Shown one piece after another: positions 55,601 through 64,000 of a stretch of 64,000 nt of DNA (its first letter is position 1; the number at the start of each line of letters is the position of its first letter). The notes under the pieces are model-generated. The model searched no databases, was not told the DNA's origin, and saw only the letters and a list, made by a program, of their open reading frames with translations. The position numbers and the translations under genes are program-made. This stretch comes from Molanna angustata (Eukaryota > Arthropoda > Insecta > Trichoptera > Molannidae). The stretch lies in the NCBI GenBank assembly GCA_963576475.1, contig OY754978.1, positions 19,661,678 to 19,725,677 of the forward strand, given 5' to 3'.

Positions 55601-57076
55601 TGCAACTAGAAATTGTAATTAAATCAGCTCACCATTGATTTCATGTTACATGATGTTCTCACTACTGGTAACAAAGCAATGAATTATTCCTGTCTAATGT
55701 GGCTCCTTTAGAGGGGTCCTGGGCATACAGAATAACAGAATATGTCCACGGATCTTATCCTTTCCGAATTATTATTTGTGGTAAGAAATCGGTACAATGG
55801 CGATATGGGCGTTATGGGTTGCCTTGTTCGCATGTTTGGTATACTGAAGTAAATAATGTTCAGAATGTCATAAAAGTACCTATGTACATTGAACCGTTCC
55901 TTCATCTTGTCGGTAAAGTCTCCAATTCATATTAGTAAATAGTTATTACAAAATTTGTGCTTTAAGTGTCTAAAAATATGTGTTTAATACGTTTTATACT
56001 GTATATATATATAAATATTATATTGTGGTTTCCAGATGACAGATGCATAGCAGTTTGAGCATTTTATGTATAAGTATATTTCTGTTTTTTGTTCTTCTTT
56101 GTGTGTCATGTATTATTTTTCTGTTCATGTATTATTTTTCTTAACTAGGACATCTGACTAGCACATTGCAATTAATTTTTCATATTTAAACTTTCTATAT
56201 AAGTTAATCAACTAAAGTTGAAGAATTACCGTTCGTAGGTATGAATACGCTTATAGTTAAAAGATTTCGTTTCAGATTATCTAAATGTTTGGACTATCGT
56301 ATCGCCACTGTATTAAATTGAAGGTATGTATGTGTGAAATCACGCATTCGATTTTATATTCAAAACTGTGGAATATTGTATGTGTTTTTACAAAATCCTT
56401 TTTTCTCATATGCGTAAGCGTTTCCATATATATGTAGGATTGTGGCCGTTTTGTGGAAAATTCTCCCAGAGAAGTCGTCGTAATAAAATGCGGTTACATG
56501 AATGTGACTTGAACACTAAGAAATACTTTCTATATTATTCGACGCCTTCCGCGTCTTTCATACGATTCTCATACAAAGGGATGCCGAATTCTCTGCAAAT
56601 TACCAACTAAAATCTAAGCACTTTCCAAAGGTACATTTTAAAAAGTCCCTTTCCCCTTTTCGTTTTCCTTTTTGACTGTCGTTTTTTGCATTAAACCTTC
56701 CGTTCCATTTATCTTTGAATTGATTCGTAATACGGGCTCCGTGTCTATTACCATAAAGGAACAATACACACGCTTACAATTTAAGTGAAGAAAATGATAT
56801 AAAAATTTTCGCTTCGTGGAAACGTGGTGGATATTATTATTATTTTTACCTTATGATTTTGGACTAAATCAAAAATAACAGTTTCTAGGGAGAAAAATAA
56901 TATTTTTAAAGAGATATCTTTTACATAGTCCTATTTACCGTGAGTTACACGAGAACTTATATTTTTTTTTTATTTTGTGAGATTATCATCATTTTTAACA
57001 TCAAATCATTTTATCTCACTAAGATAGACACTGAATCAATTTTAGTTGAACTTTGAATAATTTTGTACTATTGTTG
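55601..57076. other. Unassigned stretch
   Basis: No gene recognised over 1.5 kb. The frames at 55699-55935 and 56368-56610 have no motif. Confidence 0.4.
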
Positions 57077-57302
57077 AGCTTCGTGTCCCAATTTATTAGA
57101 TATATCAGATATATTATGCATCCTGAGCGAAATGTCCTGGGTTCAATTCTCGGTGGAGACAGCTTTTAATTGTGTTTTCAGTCTGGATCTTTGAGACGAT
57201 AAACATCTTAATAAGTCACCATAATGAGCTAACTCGTTATAGGGTGCGTTTTAAATTAATATTTGACGTAGTAACTGTCAGCTACCCGGAAAACTATAAA
57301 AA
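57077..57302 (+). mobile_element. SINE family S1, nearly full length
   Basis: Head with CTGGGTTCAATTCTCGGTGG (B-box region, A-box region diverged), body CAGTCTGGATCTTTGAGACG and TTGACGTAGTAACTGTCAG, A-rich tail at 57297-57304. Confidence 0.8.
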
Positions 57303-57632
57303 AATAAGTCGGAAAGCTAAAAATTAAAATGTTTTTTTTTTATTATTTCAATGCGTCATTATTTCAAAACATATTTAAATAATTAAAAACAAAAATATGT
57401 TCACCGAACCCATCACTTCAAACTATTTAGATTTTATAAAATACTTGTGATGTTCTTTCGTTATTTTAATCTTACACAAAATGAGTAAATTTGACACAGA
57501 ATTTGAATTTAAGTACGTTACCAGAAATCAACCCAAAACATAATATAGGTTTATCTACTTTATAATTAAAACTGTTTACATTGAGAATAAATATATAAAC
57601 AAAATCAAGTGCATTTTTTTGTTTCTAGAAAA

Positions 57633-58186
57633 AACGAGTGGGTTGTGGCCAACGCTAAACTCCTCACTAACAAGTCATTCTATGAAGTATTCAAATTTTG
57701 TATGGAAAATATCCAACATTTTCATGAAATGAGTTTGTTAAATTATTTTTTATTTAAATATTTTATTACGAAAACTTGATAATTTTTCAATGCCATTTTA
57801 TGTAAGTGATGTGCCTTTTTACGAATTTGAAAATAAAAATATCAAATTTTAAGTTTCCTGAGCTTAGGGTCACTTTGAAATATTTGACAGTTAAAAAAAT
57901 TGAGAAGCACTATTCATATATCGTTCAAATTTTAATGGGATCTAATCGAGTATTAGATATACATATTTGCAAAATTTGAATAGAATCGAATGAGTACTTT
58001 AGTCTATAATCGATAAAGTAAAATGAACACGCCGTACATAGCATACACACACAGATACATTGTCATGAAACTTTCAGAATACAATCTCAGCATGATACTA
58101 GTTGATAATCTACAAAAAAAATACCCTTAAAAATTGCGAAATCACAACTCCCCACTATATCACCTTGTGTTAGTGAGGAGTAAAAA
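57633..58186 (+). mobile_element. MITE family B, copy 2
   Basis: About 550 bp. Left AACTCCTCACTAACAAGTC at 57658; right CTTGTGTTAGTGAGGAGT at 58165-58182. The ends pair over CTCCTCACTAACA. Internal sequence matches 20573-21090 throughout, with one extra block near the right end (CTCCCCACTATATC) also seen in copy 3. Confidence 0.9.
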
Positions 58187-58464
58187 GGTTAGTGTTTTCA
58201 ACATTACTCTAGTGAATGTTTGTCACACAATTCCAAAATTCAGTCTCAATTCCCTTAAAAAAATATTAAAAATATCCTTTTTTGCAGCATTTTCTTTAAT
58301 TACTTCATTAATTTGTATGTGTAGTAGAGAAATAAATATTAATAAATATATTTTATGTGCTTATAGAGTGCATAAAATCAAAGTGAATGTCCAATAAAGT
58401 AATTTTTTTTCATTTCAAGTAAGATTTGTTCTTAAAATGCAAAAAATCAACAAAGTATGGGTTT
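58187..58464. other. Unassigned stretch
   Basis: No gene recognised. Confidence 0.4.
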
Positions 58465-58553
58465 TAAACCTTTTATAATGCACACGATAGTTACCCTTAC
58501 TAACACCTAACTTCATAGTGCATTAGGCGGTTTTAATATAACATGTTTTCAGT
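58465..58553 (-). repeat. Interspersed repeat C, copy 2
   Basis: Complement of 5612-5700 (TACCCTTACTAACACCTAAC, TTCATAGTGCA, CATGTTTTCAGTCACTA). The element at 58567-59102 is inserted at its edge. Confidence 0.65.
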
Positions 58554-58566
58554 CACTATATTTTGC

Positions 58567-59102
58567 TAAGTTTAGTTTGTCGATCGACAATTCTTGATAG
58601 AACTCCATTGTACGTTGATATGTTATAAAAATATAAAAATACTTGGTTAATGTTCTATTTTGTTGTTAAATGCATTAAGATTAAAATTAAGCTGTTCATA
58701 ATTATAACTACCAAATATCTATGAAATACATTGGTTTTAACCACACTTAAAAGATAACAATAAACCAATAAATTCAATATTATTTACCTTTCGAATTTTA
58801 CTGCTGTCGTTTTCTTTTGTTACAGACCTAATGGACACAGGGGACTACAACCAGTGACCCAACTACGTTCATTGTATTAAAACGTAGATTTGTATAGATT
58901 CATTTGCATTATATAACTTCTTTTCAACCGTTCAAAAACCAACATTTTTATACACCTGTCATGTAAATTTTTTATATAACCACTAGTCTCAGTCTTGTAG
59001 AGCATTATTCTGACGATGTGCTTTGCACGAAACGCGTCAATAATCCAATAAATATAATAGAACATTAACCAAGTATTTTTATATGTTTATAACATATCAA
59101 CG
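58567..59102 (+). mobile_element. Penelope-like(?) insertion with inverted arms, hammerhead and 13-bp duplication
   Basis: CACTATATTTTGC occurs at 58554-58566 and 59103-59115 and brackets a 536-bp insert. The insert has a 46-bp lead, a left arm at 58613-58659, a 397-bp interior with the hammerhead-like motif at 59004-59044, and a right arm at 59057-59103 that is the reverse complement of the left arm (47 bp, one mismatch). It ends at the edge of the right arm. Inverted copies of the 3' region at the 5' side and hammerheads are known in Penelope-like retroelements. No RT or GIY-YIG coding remains. Confidence 0.6.
59004..59044 (+). ncRNA. Hammerhead ribozyme-like motif, well preserved
   Basis: Helix I: ATTATT (59004-59009) with AATAAT (59039-59044), perfect. 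Core CTGACGA (59010-59016). One unpaired T (59017). Helix II GTGC-TTT-GCAC (59018-59028), perfect. GAA (59029-59031). Helix III A-C / G-T around a 2-nt loop (59032-59037). Cleavage position C at 59038, giving the GTC triplet. All conserved core positions of a type I hammerhead are present; only the extra base before helix II is unusual. The tiny helix III is typical of retroelement hammerheads, which may act as dimers. Confidence 0.65.
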
Positions 59103-59115
59103 CACTATATTTTGC

Positions 59116-59324
59116 GTTATATGTCATCTTTACGTTATTTAACGATTATCGCATTAGTCATTATTTGTGTAATCTAAATAAAATGTAATAAATTTTGGAT
59201 TTAAATTTTGAATGTGCTACGAATTTGTGCAAACTTCTAAATGACATAGGTACTCTTTCAAAACGTTTTTTTTATTTAAATTTAATATGCGAAATAATAT
59301 CAGTTATTCACTAGAGAGTACATT
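59116..59324. other. Unassigned short stretch
   Basis: It may include the far side of interspersed repeat C (GTTATATGTCAT). Confidence 0.3.
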
Positions 59325-59820
59325 TCGCAAGGCTTAACTCTGGAATGCCATACCCAAGAAAAGAACCTTGGATCAACTATTCTTTTCGTGGCCAATCCAA
59401 TCTACTGGTAAGCTTTGTAATAAATTTAGTGAAATCTCCAGACTGTTGTCCATGAAAATCATGATGTTGTCCACCTCCTTGCTCTCATATTATGGTGACA
59501 CAAAATATGTGCATGTGTCACCATAATGGTTGCAACACCTTTTTCGTTAATCTTTGATTACGTAAGAATCCCATGTTATGATTCTAGAATATAATCCTCT
59601 TTATACTGTTCCTTGTATGTTTCAGGTGTGATCCTTTAATTTCGTTTTTCTCATTTGTTAAAAATTGTATGTAAAACTTTAAAAATTACTTGATATGATG
59701 TCCTGTTATTATGTACCGTAGTCTATTATTTACTGTTTTTTCCATTGTTTTTAATATCATACTATGTCATTATATTCTACTGTACTGTTGGATATCCAAA
59801 ATAAATAAAATAAAATAAAA
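59325..59820 (+). pseudogene. LINE C-terminal scrap and 3' UTR with AAATA tail
   Basis: STFRKA-stop-LWNAIPKK resembles the final 'F..RA..LWN.IP' motif. A long 3' UTR follows, ending in AATAAATAAAATAAAATAAA. It contains a perfect hairpin TATGGTGACACA / TGTGTCACCATA (59491-59525). Confidence 0.55.
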
Positions 59821-59866
59821 AAAGTGATGTGTATAAAATAATATATTTATGCCATTTTTTTAATCA

Positions 59867-60007
59867 TCTCAATAGTGACGAAGTTAGAATATTATAGGAG
59901 AACCAGGAACTCAAGGCACTTACACGGCTTATGATTTGTCAACGGATGGTTTACGTGATCACTTTATGTGCTTGCGCAACGTTCATCAATTATTAATTTT
60001 TATTGAG
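59867..60007 (+). mobile_element. Short MITE-like repeat, family D
   Basis: CTCAATAGTGACGAAGTTAG to TTTTATTGAG, 141 bp, the same layout and length as 25266-25406, with inverted CTCAATA / TATTGAG ends. Confidence 0.8.
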
Positions 60008-61552
60008 TTTATTTATTTATGTATTTTTTATAACTCAATCCAGTAGAGTACCTACAGTAAGGTACGACGACATGTTTAAAATTATGTTAAGATATTAAAT
60101 GCTGATAAGGCATTGGCGTCATATAAAGATTTATGTTATTTTGATTCCCTACCATTCTTTAAAAGTTCTATATATTATTCATAAAAACCTTTTTTCTTGA
60201 GAATAAACTTTTTTGCTACACCATCTATTGAGAAATTGATATAAACAATAAAAGTAACATTCCTTATAAATGATGTGGCAGTGCTTTTGTAAAGGTGTCA
60301 CCTCCGAACCGCGCCAGTTTTATTAGTTCATTTCCAATCTATATGAAAATCGAATAATAGTAAATATATTCGGTTTAAAATAATGTTATTCTGTAATGTG
60401 CCTTTTGATATAATGTGTATTTGTACCTAATGATAAGTGACTTTATTTGATATTGTACTTAATCTAATTTTTAAGTTTGAGTGTTCTATGAATATAATTA
60501 TGACACAAATCACGCTATGTTGTGTGAATTGCCTAGCTAATAAAAAAAACTCTGGAATGACATAATCCCCAGCCACCAGTGAAGAGCGTAAAGGAATCAT
60601 AAATGAAAAATATATTAATAGATATATGGTTTTTATTACACACAGTATTTCATATAAAACAAAGGTGGGCACAAAACGCCAACGAAAAAGGTGTCATCGT
60701 AATGGACAATAAAGTAGTGTGTTTTTCTATACAAATGTCGGTGTGATAATAATATTAACCTTTGAATCTGCGCCAAGTCAAGTAAAGAGAGTTATAATAT
60801 TATTTCTAGTGAATAGAGCACACAACTGTAAAGAAATTCACGCAGGGACGTAACGGATTCACACGATCTGTCTAATAAATTAATTTGGAAATTAAGAAAC
60901 AAAAAAAATATATGGAATTGAATCTTGCAGCTATTACTATTATAATTTTTCGTTTTCACCACTTTTGAAAATTTAATTTTGACTGGTTTCAGAGCTGACC
61001 CATAAGCCCTTCTACTAGTTAAAACTTCGCTCATCAACAACAGTAGCAGTTCACACGGCTTATAGGTACATAATTTTAAGCTTGTTCGAATGAGGGAGCG
61101 GGTCACCTCTAAAACTGGTTAACATTATGTATTCAAAAGTGGTGAAAAAGAAAAGATTATTATTTTCATTTTATTATATAGAATTGTTTTTATAATAAAA
61201 GATTAAAGATAGTATTGTAAAGAAGGTTTTGAGAGTTTTTATACCATACAACGACACATTAATCCGTAAAATATAGCTAAATCTAACACTATATCATCTA
61301 AATAACGAAATTTGAAAATGAGAAAATGAAAAGAAAGAGAATAACACAAAACAACACCAGAATATTTGGTTTTGATAGAGGTTTTGGGACAAATTAATGT
61401 GTAATAAAATACGTTTTCTAAACACCGTTGAACTGGAAGTAGCTCAGACACCAGGCATTTTATTTTTTAACTGAGTTGTGTGATTTATTTTATTTTTTAA
61501 TTAAAAAATTTAATCAGTTTAGTAGTATTTTTCAATTTCAATTAGATAAAGT
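60008..61552. other. Unassigned stretch
   Basis: No gene recognised over 1.5 kb. The 104-codon minus frame at 60792-61106 has no motif. Confidence 0.4.
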
Positions 61553-61563
61553 CTCAGTTTATT

Positions 61564-61829
61564 TCGTTAATGTTAGGAAAATAACTTTGTGGCGACATTA
61601 TAAATTATTTATAATATACATTTAACTTAGTTTACACCACTTAACTATGAGTACTAACTTCTACCGGTTTCAAAAACTTTAAATGTTTTCTTCTTCAGGA
61701 AGACTTACGTAGGTACTTGAGTACGTAAGTCTTCCTGAAGAAGAAAACATTTAAAGTTTTTGAAACCGGTAGAAGTTAGTACTCATAGTTAAGTGGTGTA
61801 AACTACGTTAAGTGTATATTATAAATAAT
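61564..61829. mobile_element. 108-bp-arm palindrome with mirrored hammerhead motifs and 11-bp duplication
   Basis: Arms 61604-61711 and 61722-61829 are almost perfect reverse complements around a 10-bp spacer (GGTACTTGAG). The insert is bracketed by CTCAGTTTATT at 61553-61563 and 61830-61840, with a 40-bp lead before the left arm. The layout is as in 58567-59102 (lead, inverted arms, end at the arm, direct repeats), but the sequence is unrelated. Confidence 0.75.
61731..61775 (+). ncRNA. Hammerhead ribozyme-like motif in palindrome arm
   Basis: Helix I CTTC (61731-61734) with GAAG (61772-61775). Core CTGAAGA (61735-61741), one unpaired A, helix II GAAAAC / GTTTTT around a 7-nt loop (61743-61761, one G-T pair), GAA (61762-61764), helix III AC-CG-GT (61765-61770), cleavage position A (GTA triplet). 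A mirror copy lies on the minus strand at 61658-61702. Confidence 0.55.
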
Positions 61830-61840
61830 CTCAGTTTATT

Positions 61841-62390
61841 GTTATTTTAATTACTTTATTTAGGTATATAAATTTACTTAATATTTCTAATTTATACAAT
61901 ATATAACAAAATATCAATTATGAAATTCTCTCGATAGAGTTAAAATCTCGTGTTCGAGAGAAGTGTATCGTAAATTTATACACAAGAAAAATTCATCATA
62001 TAGGTTCATAAATTGCTAAAACTGATTCTCAAATGAAAACGGGCAGGTAATTTTGAAATAATATTCCCCTATATGACGGTAATTTCTTTGCTGTAGTTGT
62101 ATTTTTCTTTGGTTTGTTGATTTTGAATTTTCTCCTAGTTTTTCTTGTTTCACTAGAAGAAAAGTTCAGGATAGTTCTGTCTGTCAGCATATGTAGTTGC
62201 AATATACCTAATATGTTATTTGTTTTAGTGTAGGGACCGGAAAGTCTCCATAGATCTGTAACGTCGGATGATCTATAGGTTTGCCTAGTACAATCTTTAT
62301 AATCGTTAAAAGTTAACTGTTAAGTGTCTTGTAATTGGTATACGCCAATGTCTAGGAGGCATTATAATATGGGCTCGTGGTGGCTAACAC
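61841..62390. other. Unassigned stretch
   Basis: No gene recognised. Confidence 0.4.
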
Positions 62391-62828
62391 GTGAGCCGGC
62401 CATTTTCTTTTATTGGCTGTGTTTATTTGTTTTCTCGAATTTTAGGTCGAATAGCGGTCCTCTCTTTTCATTGGGATATTTCTATTAGTCCCGCCCTTGC
62501 TGTGTTTATTGCGCTCGGTGAGGAAGGAAGGACCGACGGAAATGCGGACGCGTCCAGACTTGAACATTGGACATGGACATTTCATAGGGACTTGAGCCGC
62601 CCATGTGGTCCATACGTACCTACTCCAACCGTATTATACAATACATATTATACGCGGCGATGGGAGCGGACCGTCCAAATTGAATCATTACAGGATGCCG
62701 AATCATTCTCACGTCTAGACACAGGCATGTCCGTAATAACGCCATTAATCGAAATTATTGCAGAAATGGGTTCGAATTGTTTTGGAAAGCAAATTTTTGA
62801 ATGTGTCCCACACTTTTATTTACAATAA
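62391..62828 (+). CDS. Hypothetical 145-codon frame, less AT-rich
   Basis: The longest frame outside recognised repeats. It starts MSRPFSFIGCVYLFSRILG, and its middle is rich in charged and polar residues (EEGRTDGNADASRLEHWTW). Composition is closer to coding than the flanks, and the region just before holds ATTGG (CCAAT-type) and CACGTG words. No family resemblance is seen. It may be a chance frame, a promoter/exon region of a host gene, or an old transposon. Confidence 0.2.
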   Translation: MSRPFSFIGCVYLFSRILGRIAVLSFHWDISISPALAVFIALGEEGRTDGNADASRLEHWTWTFHRDLSRPCGPYVPTPTVLYNTYYTRRWERTVQIESLQDAESFSRLDTGMSVITPLIEIIAEMGSNCFGKQIFECVPHFYLQ

Positions 62829-62949
62829 GAACTTAGTTTAGGTATGTACCAAATACTCCCCATAATTTATTTTTACCTTACTTGATAATTGAACACTGTA
62901 ATGCTGAATATTTATTTAAAGATGAACGTAAAGGTTTATTGGGAGTTGT

Positions 62950-63412
62950 TTGACAATATTTAAAACTTATGGCAGAATTTTATATAATCAAAGTAGTAAG
63001 TACATTGCATTGGAGACCATGGCCCTTACAAAAAGAAATGTAGAAAAGCTCAAATGCACACAGCGATCCATGGAAACATCCATGCTTGGTATAAGCCTAA
63101 GAGACAGAATAAGAAATGAGGAAATTAGGAAAAGAACCAGAGTAGCGGACGTCATGGATCGCGTAGATACATTGAAATGGCAATGGGCGGGACATATTGC
63201 TAGACAGGAACCCGCAAGATGGACCCCTAAAATATTGAGATGGAGACCTTGAGAAAGTAAGAGAGGCGTCGGAAGACCTCAAAAAAGATGGTCTGACGAC
63301 ATAGCCGCTGTGGGGGGTTGAAATTGGCTGCAAGCAGCAACCGATAGAAGGAAGTGGAAGAATATGAAAGAGGCCTATATCCAGCAGTGGAGGACAGAGG
63401 GCTGAAGAATAA
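62950..63412 (+). pseudogene. Endonuclease-RT LINE C-terminus
   Basis: SKYIALETMALTKRNVEKLK, MLGISLRDRIRNEEIRKRTR, VADVMDRVDTLKWQWAGHIA, then after a frame break RKRGVGRPQKRWSDDIAAVG and EAYIQQWRTEG-stop. This is the classic C-terminus of insect endonuclease-RTs ('LRDRI.NE.IR.RT.V.D...R...LKWQWAGH..R', 'R.GRP..RW.DD...A', 'EAY..QW'). One frameshift at about 63250 and one stop at 63320 make it dead. The 3' end matches 55545-55600. Confidence 0.9.
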
Positions 63413-64000
63413 GAAGTATCATACATACTTGTATCTTTGTAACAATGATTCAGTCTAATTTCGTTATACTACATAATTTTTTTATGTACGAACTAGAATT
63501 CCGATATCAAAATCATTACTCTTGATTTTTCAATCTGTTTTCTGGATTTTTTTATTTATCTCCCAGTGAAAGTATACGATGCGAATGCATACTGTGAGCC
63601 TCATACCGATATTTTTATTTGGTTATTCATTTATTGTGCAGATATATAGATGCTCATTGAGTAATACATACAGTTTGATACGTTTTGATTTGATCTGTGA
63701 CTCCTGCGAGTCATATCAAATACATCTACACTCCTGACGACTGATTATTATGTGACCTCTTCTCTATGGTTTTAAAATCGCTCCGAGAGTTGTTTTTGTT
63801 GACATATATTATGATGGGAATTTTGACCTGATTTATTGAACATATTATCTGTTTTATGTGAGCTATGTGTCTATTTGATATTTTTTATAGTAGTGATTCA
63901 TTATTTATTAGTACAAAGTACCAAAAAAAAATATATAAGTGTATTGTCACAGCAAATTTGTAAACTTCTAGGGTTTCCTTTTTGGGCATTAATAGTCTGC
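63413..64000. other. Unassigned stretch
   Basis: No gene recognised up to the window edge. Confidence 0.4.

Overview
The window looks like AT-rich nuclear DNA of an insect. The retroelement families fit (CR1/Jockey-type and RTE-type LINEs, an ORF1 with an FP25-like C-terminal region, tRNA-derived SINEs), as do the frequent AAAT/ATT-type tails and short GTAGGTACCTAC-like words. I cannot decide between orders; Hemiptera or Lepidoptera would fit best. I find no host protein-coding gene that I can name, no rRNA or true tRNA gene, no CRISPR array and no bacterial-style operon. Nearly everything recognisable is a transposable element or a tandem repeat.

Layout. 0-13.6 kb: a 185-bp foldback element, CR1-like LINE remnants broken by a minisatellite, a SINE, a LINE 3' end with a 117-nt poly(T) (its poly(A) tail on the other strand), a LINE with an intact 313-aa ORF1 followed by a broken endonuclease ORF2, and a long-TIR element (family A) split by an RTE-type insertion. 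13.6-26 kb: LINE and SINE fragments, the best preserved Jockey/CR1 reverse transcriptase C-terminus (16.8-17.6 kb), a 111-bp tandem repeat and MITE family B. 26-33.3 kb: a SINE interrupted by two head-to-head CR1 pieces, a weak promoter-like region near 27.4-27.9 kb, a hammerhead-like motif, the second foldback element and a 0.5-kb AAAT array. 33.7-37.3 kb: a 2.5-kb degraded RTE-type LINE (minus strand) beside a CR1-like palm fragment. 39.8-41.9 kb: four insertions packed end to end or nested, three with target-site duplications. 46.5-52.7 kb: MITE B split by a LINE whose pentanucleotide tail has grown to 0.7 kb, a hairpin-capped minisatellite, and a PIF/Harbinger-like MITE (TAA duplication) inside a LINE reading frame. 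57-62 kb: MITE B again and two insertions with short target duplications, inverted arms and hammerhead ribozyme-like cores.

The most interesting signal is the set of hammerhead-like motifs (59004-59044, 61731-61775 with its mirror copy, 30658-30695, and a degenerate one near 36.55 kb). They share CTGANGA, one extra unpaired base, helix II, GAA, a two-base-pair helix III and a short helix I. Two of them lie in elements flanked by 11- and 13-bp direct repeats, which recalls Penelope-like retroelements. The nested insertions give a relative order of events, because in several places the pre-insertion sequence can be recognised from a sister copy or from a restored reading frame.
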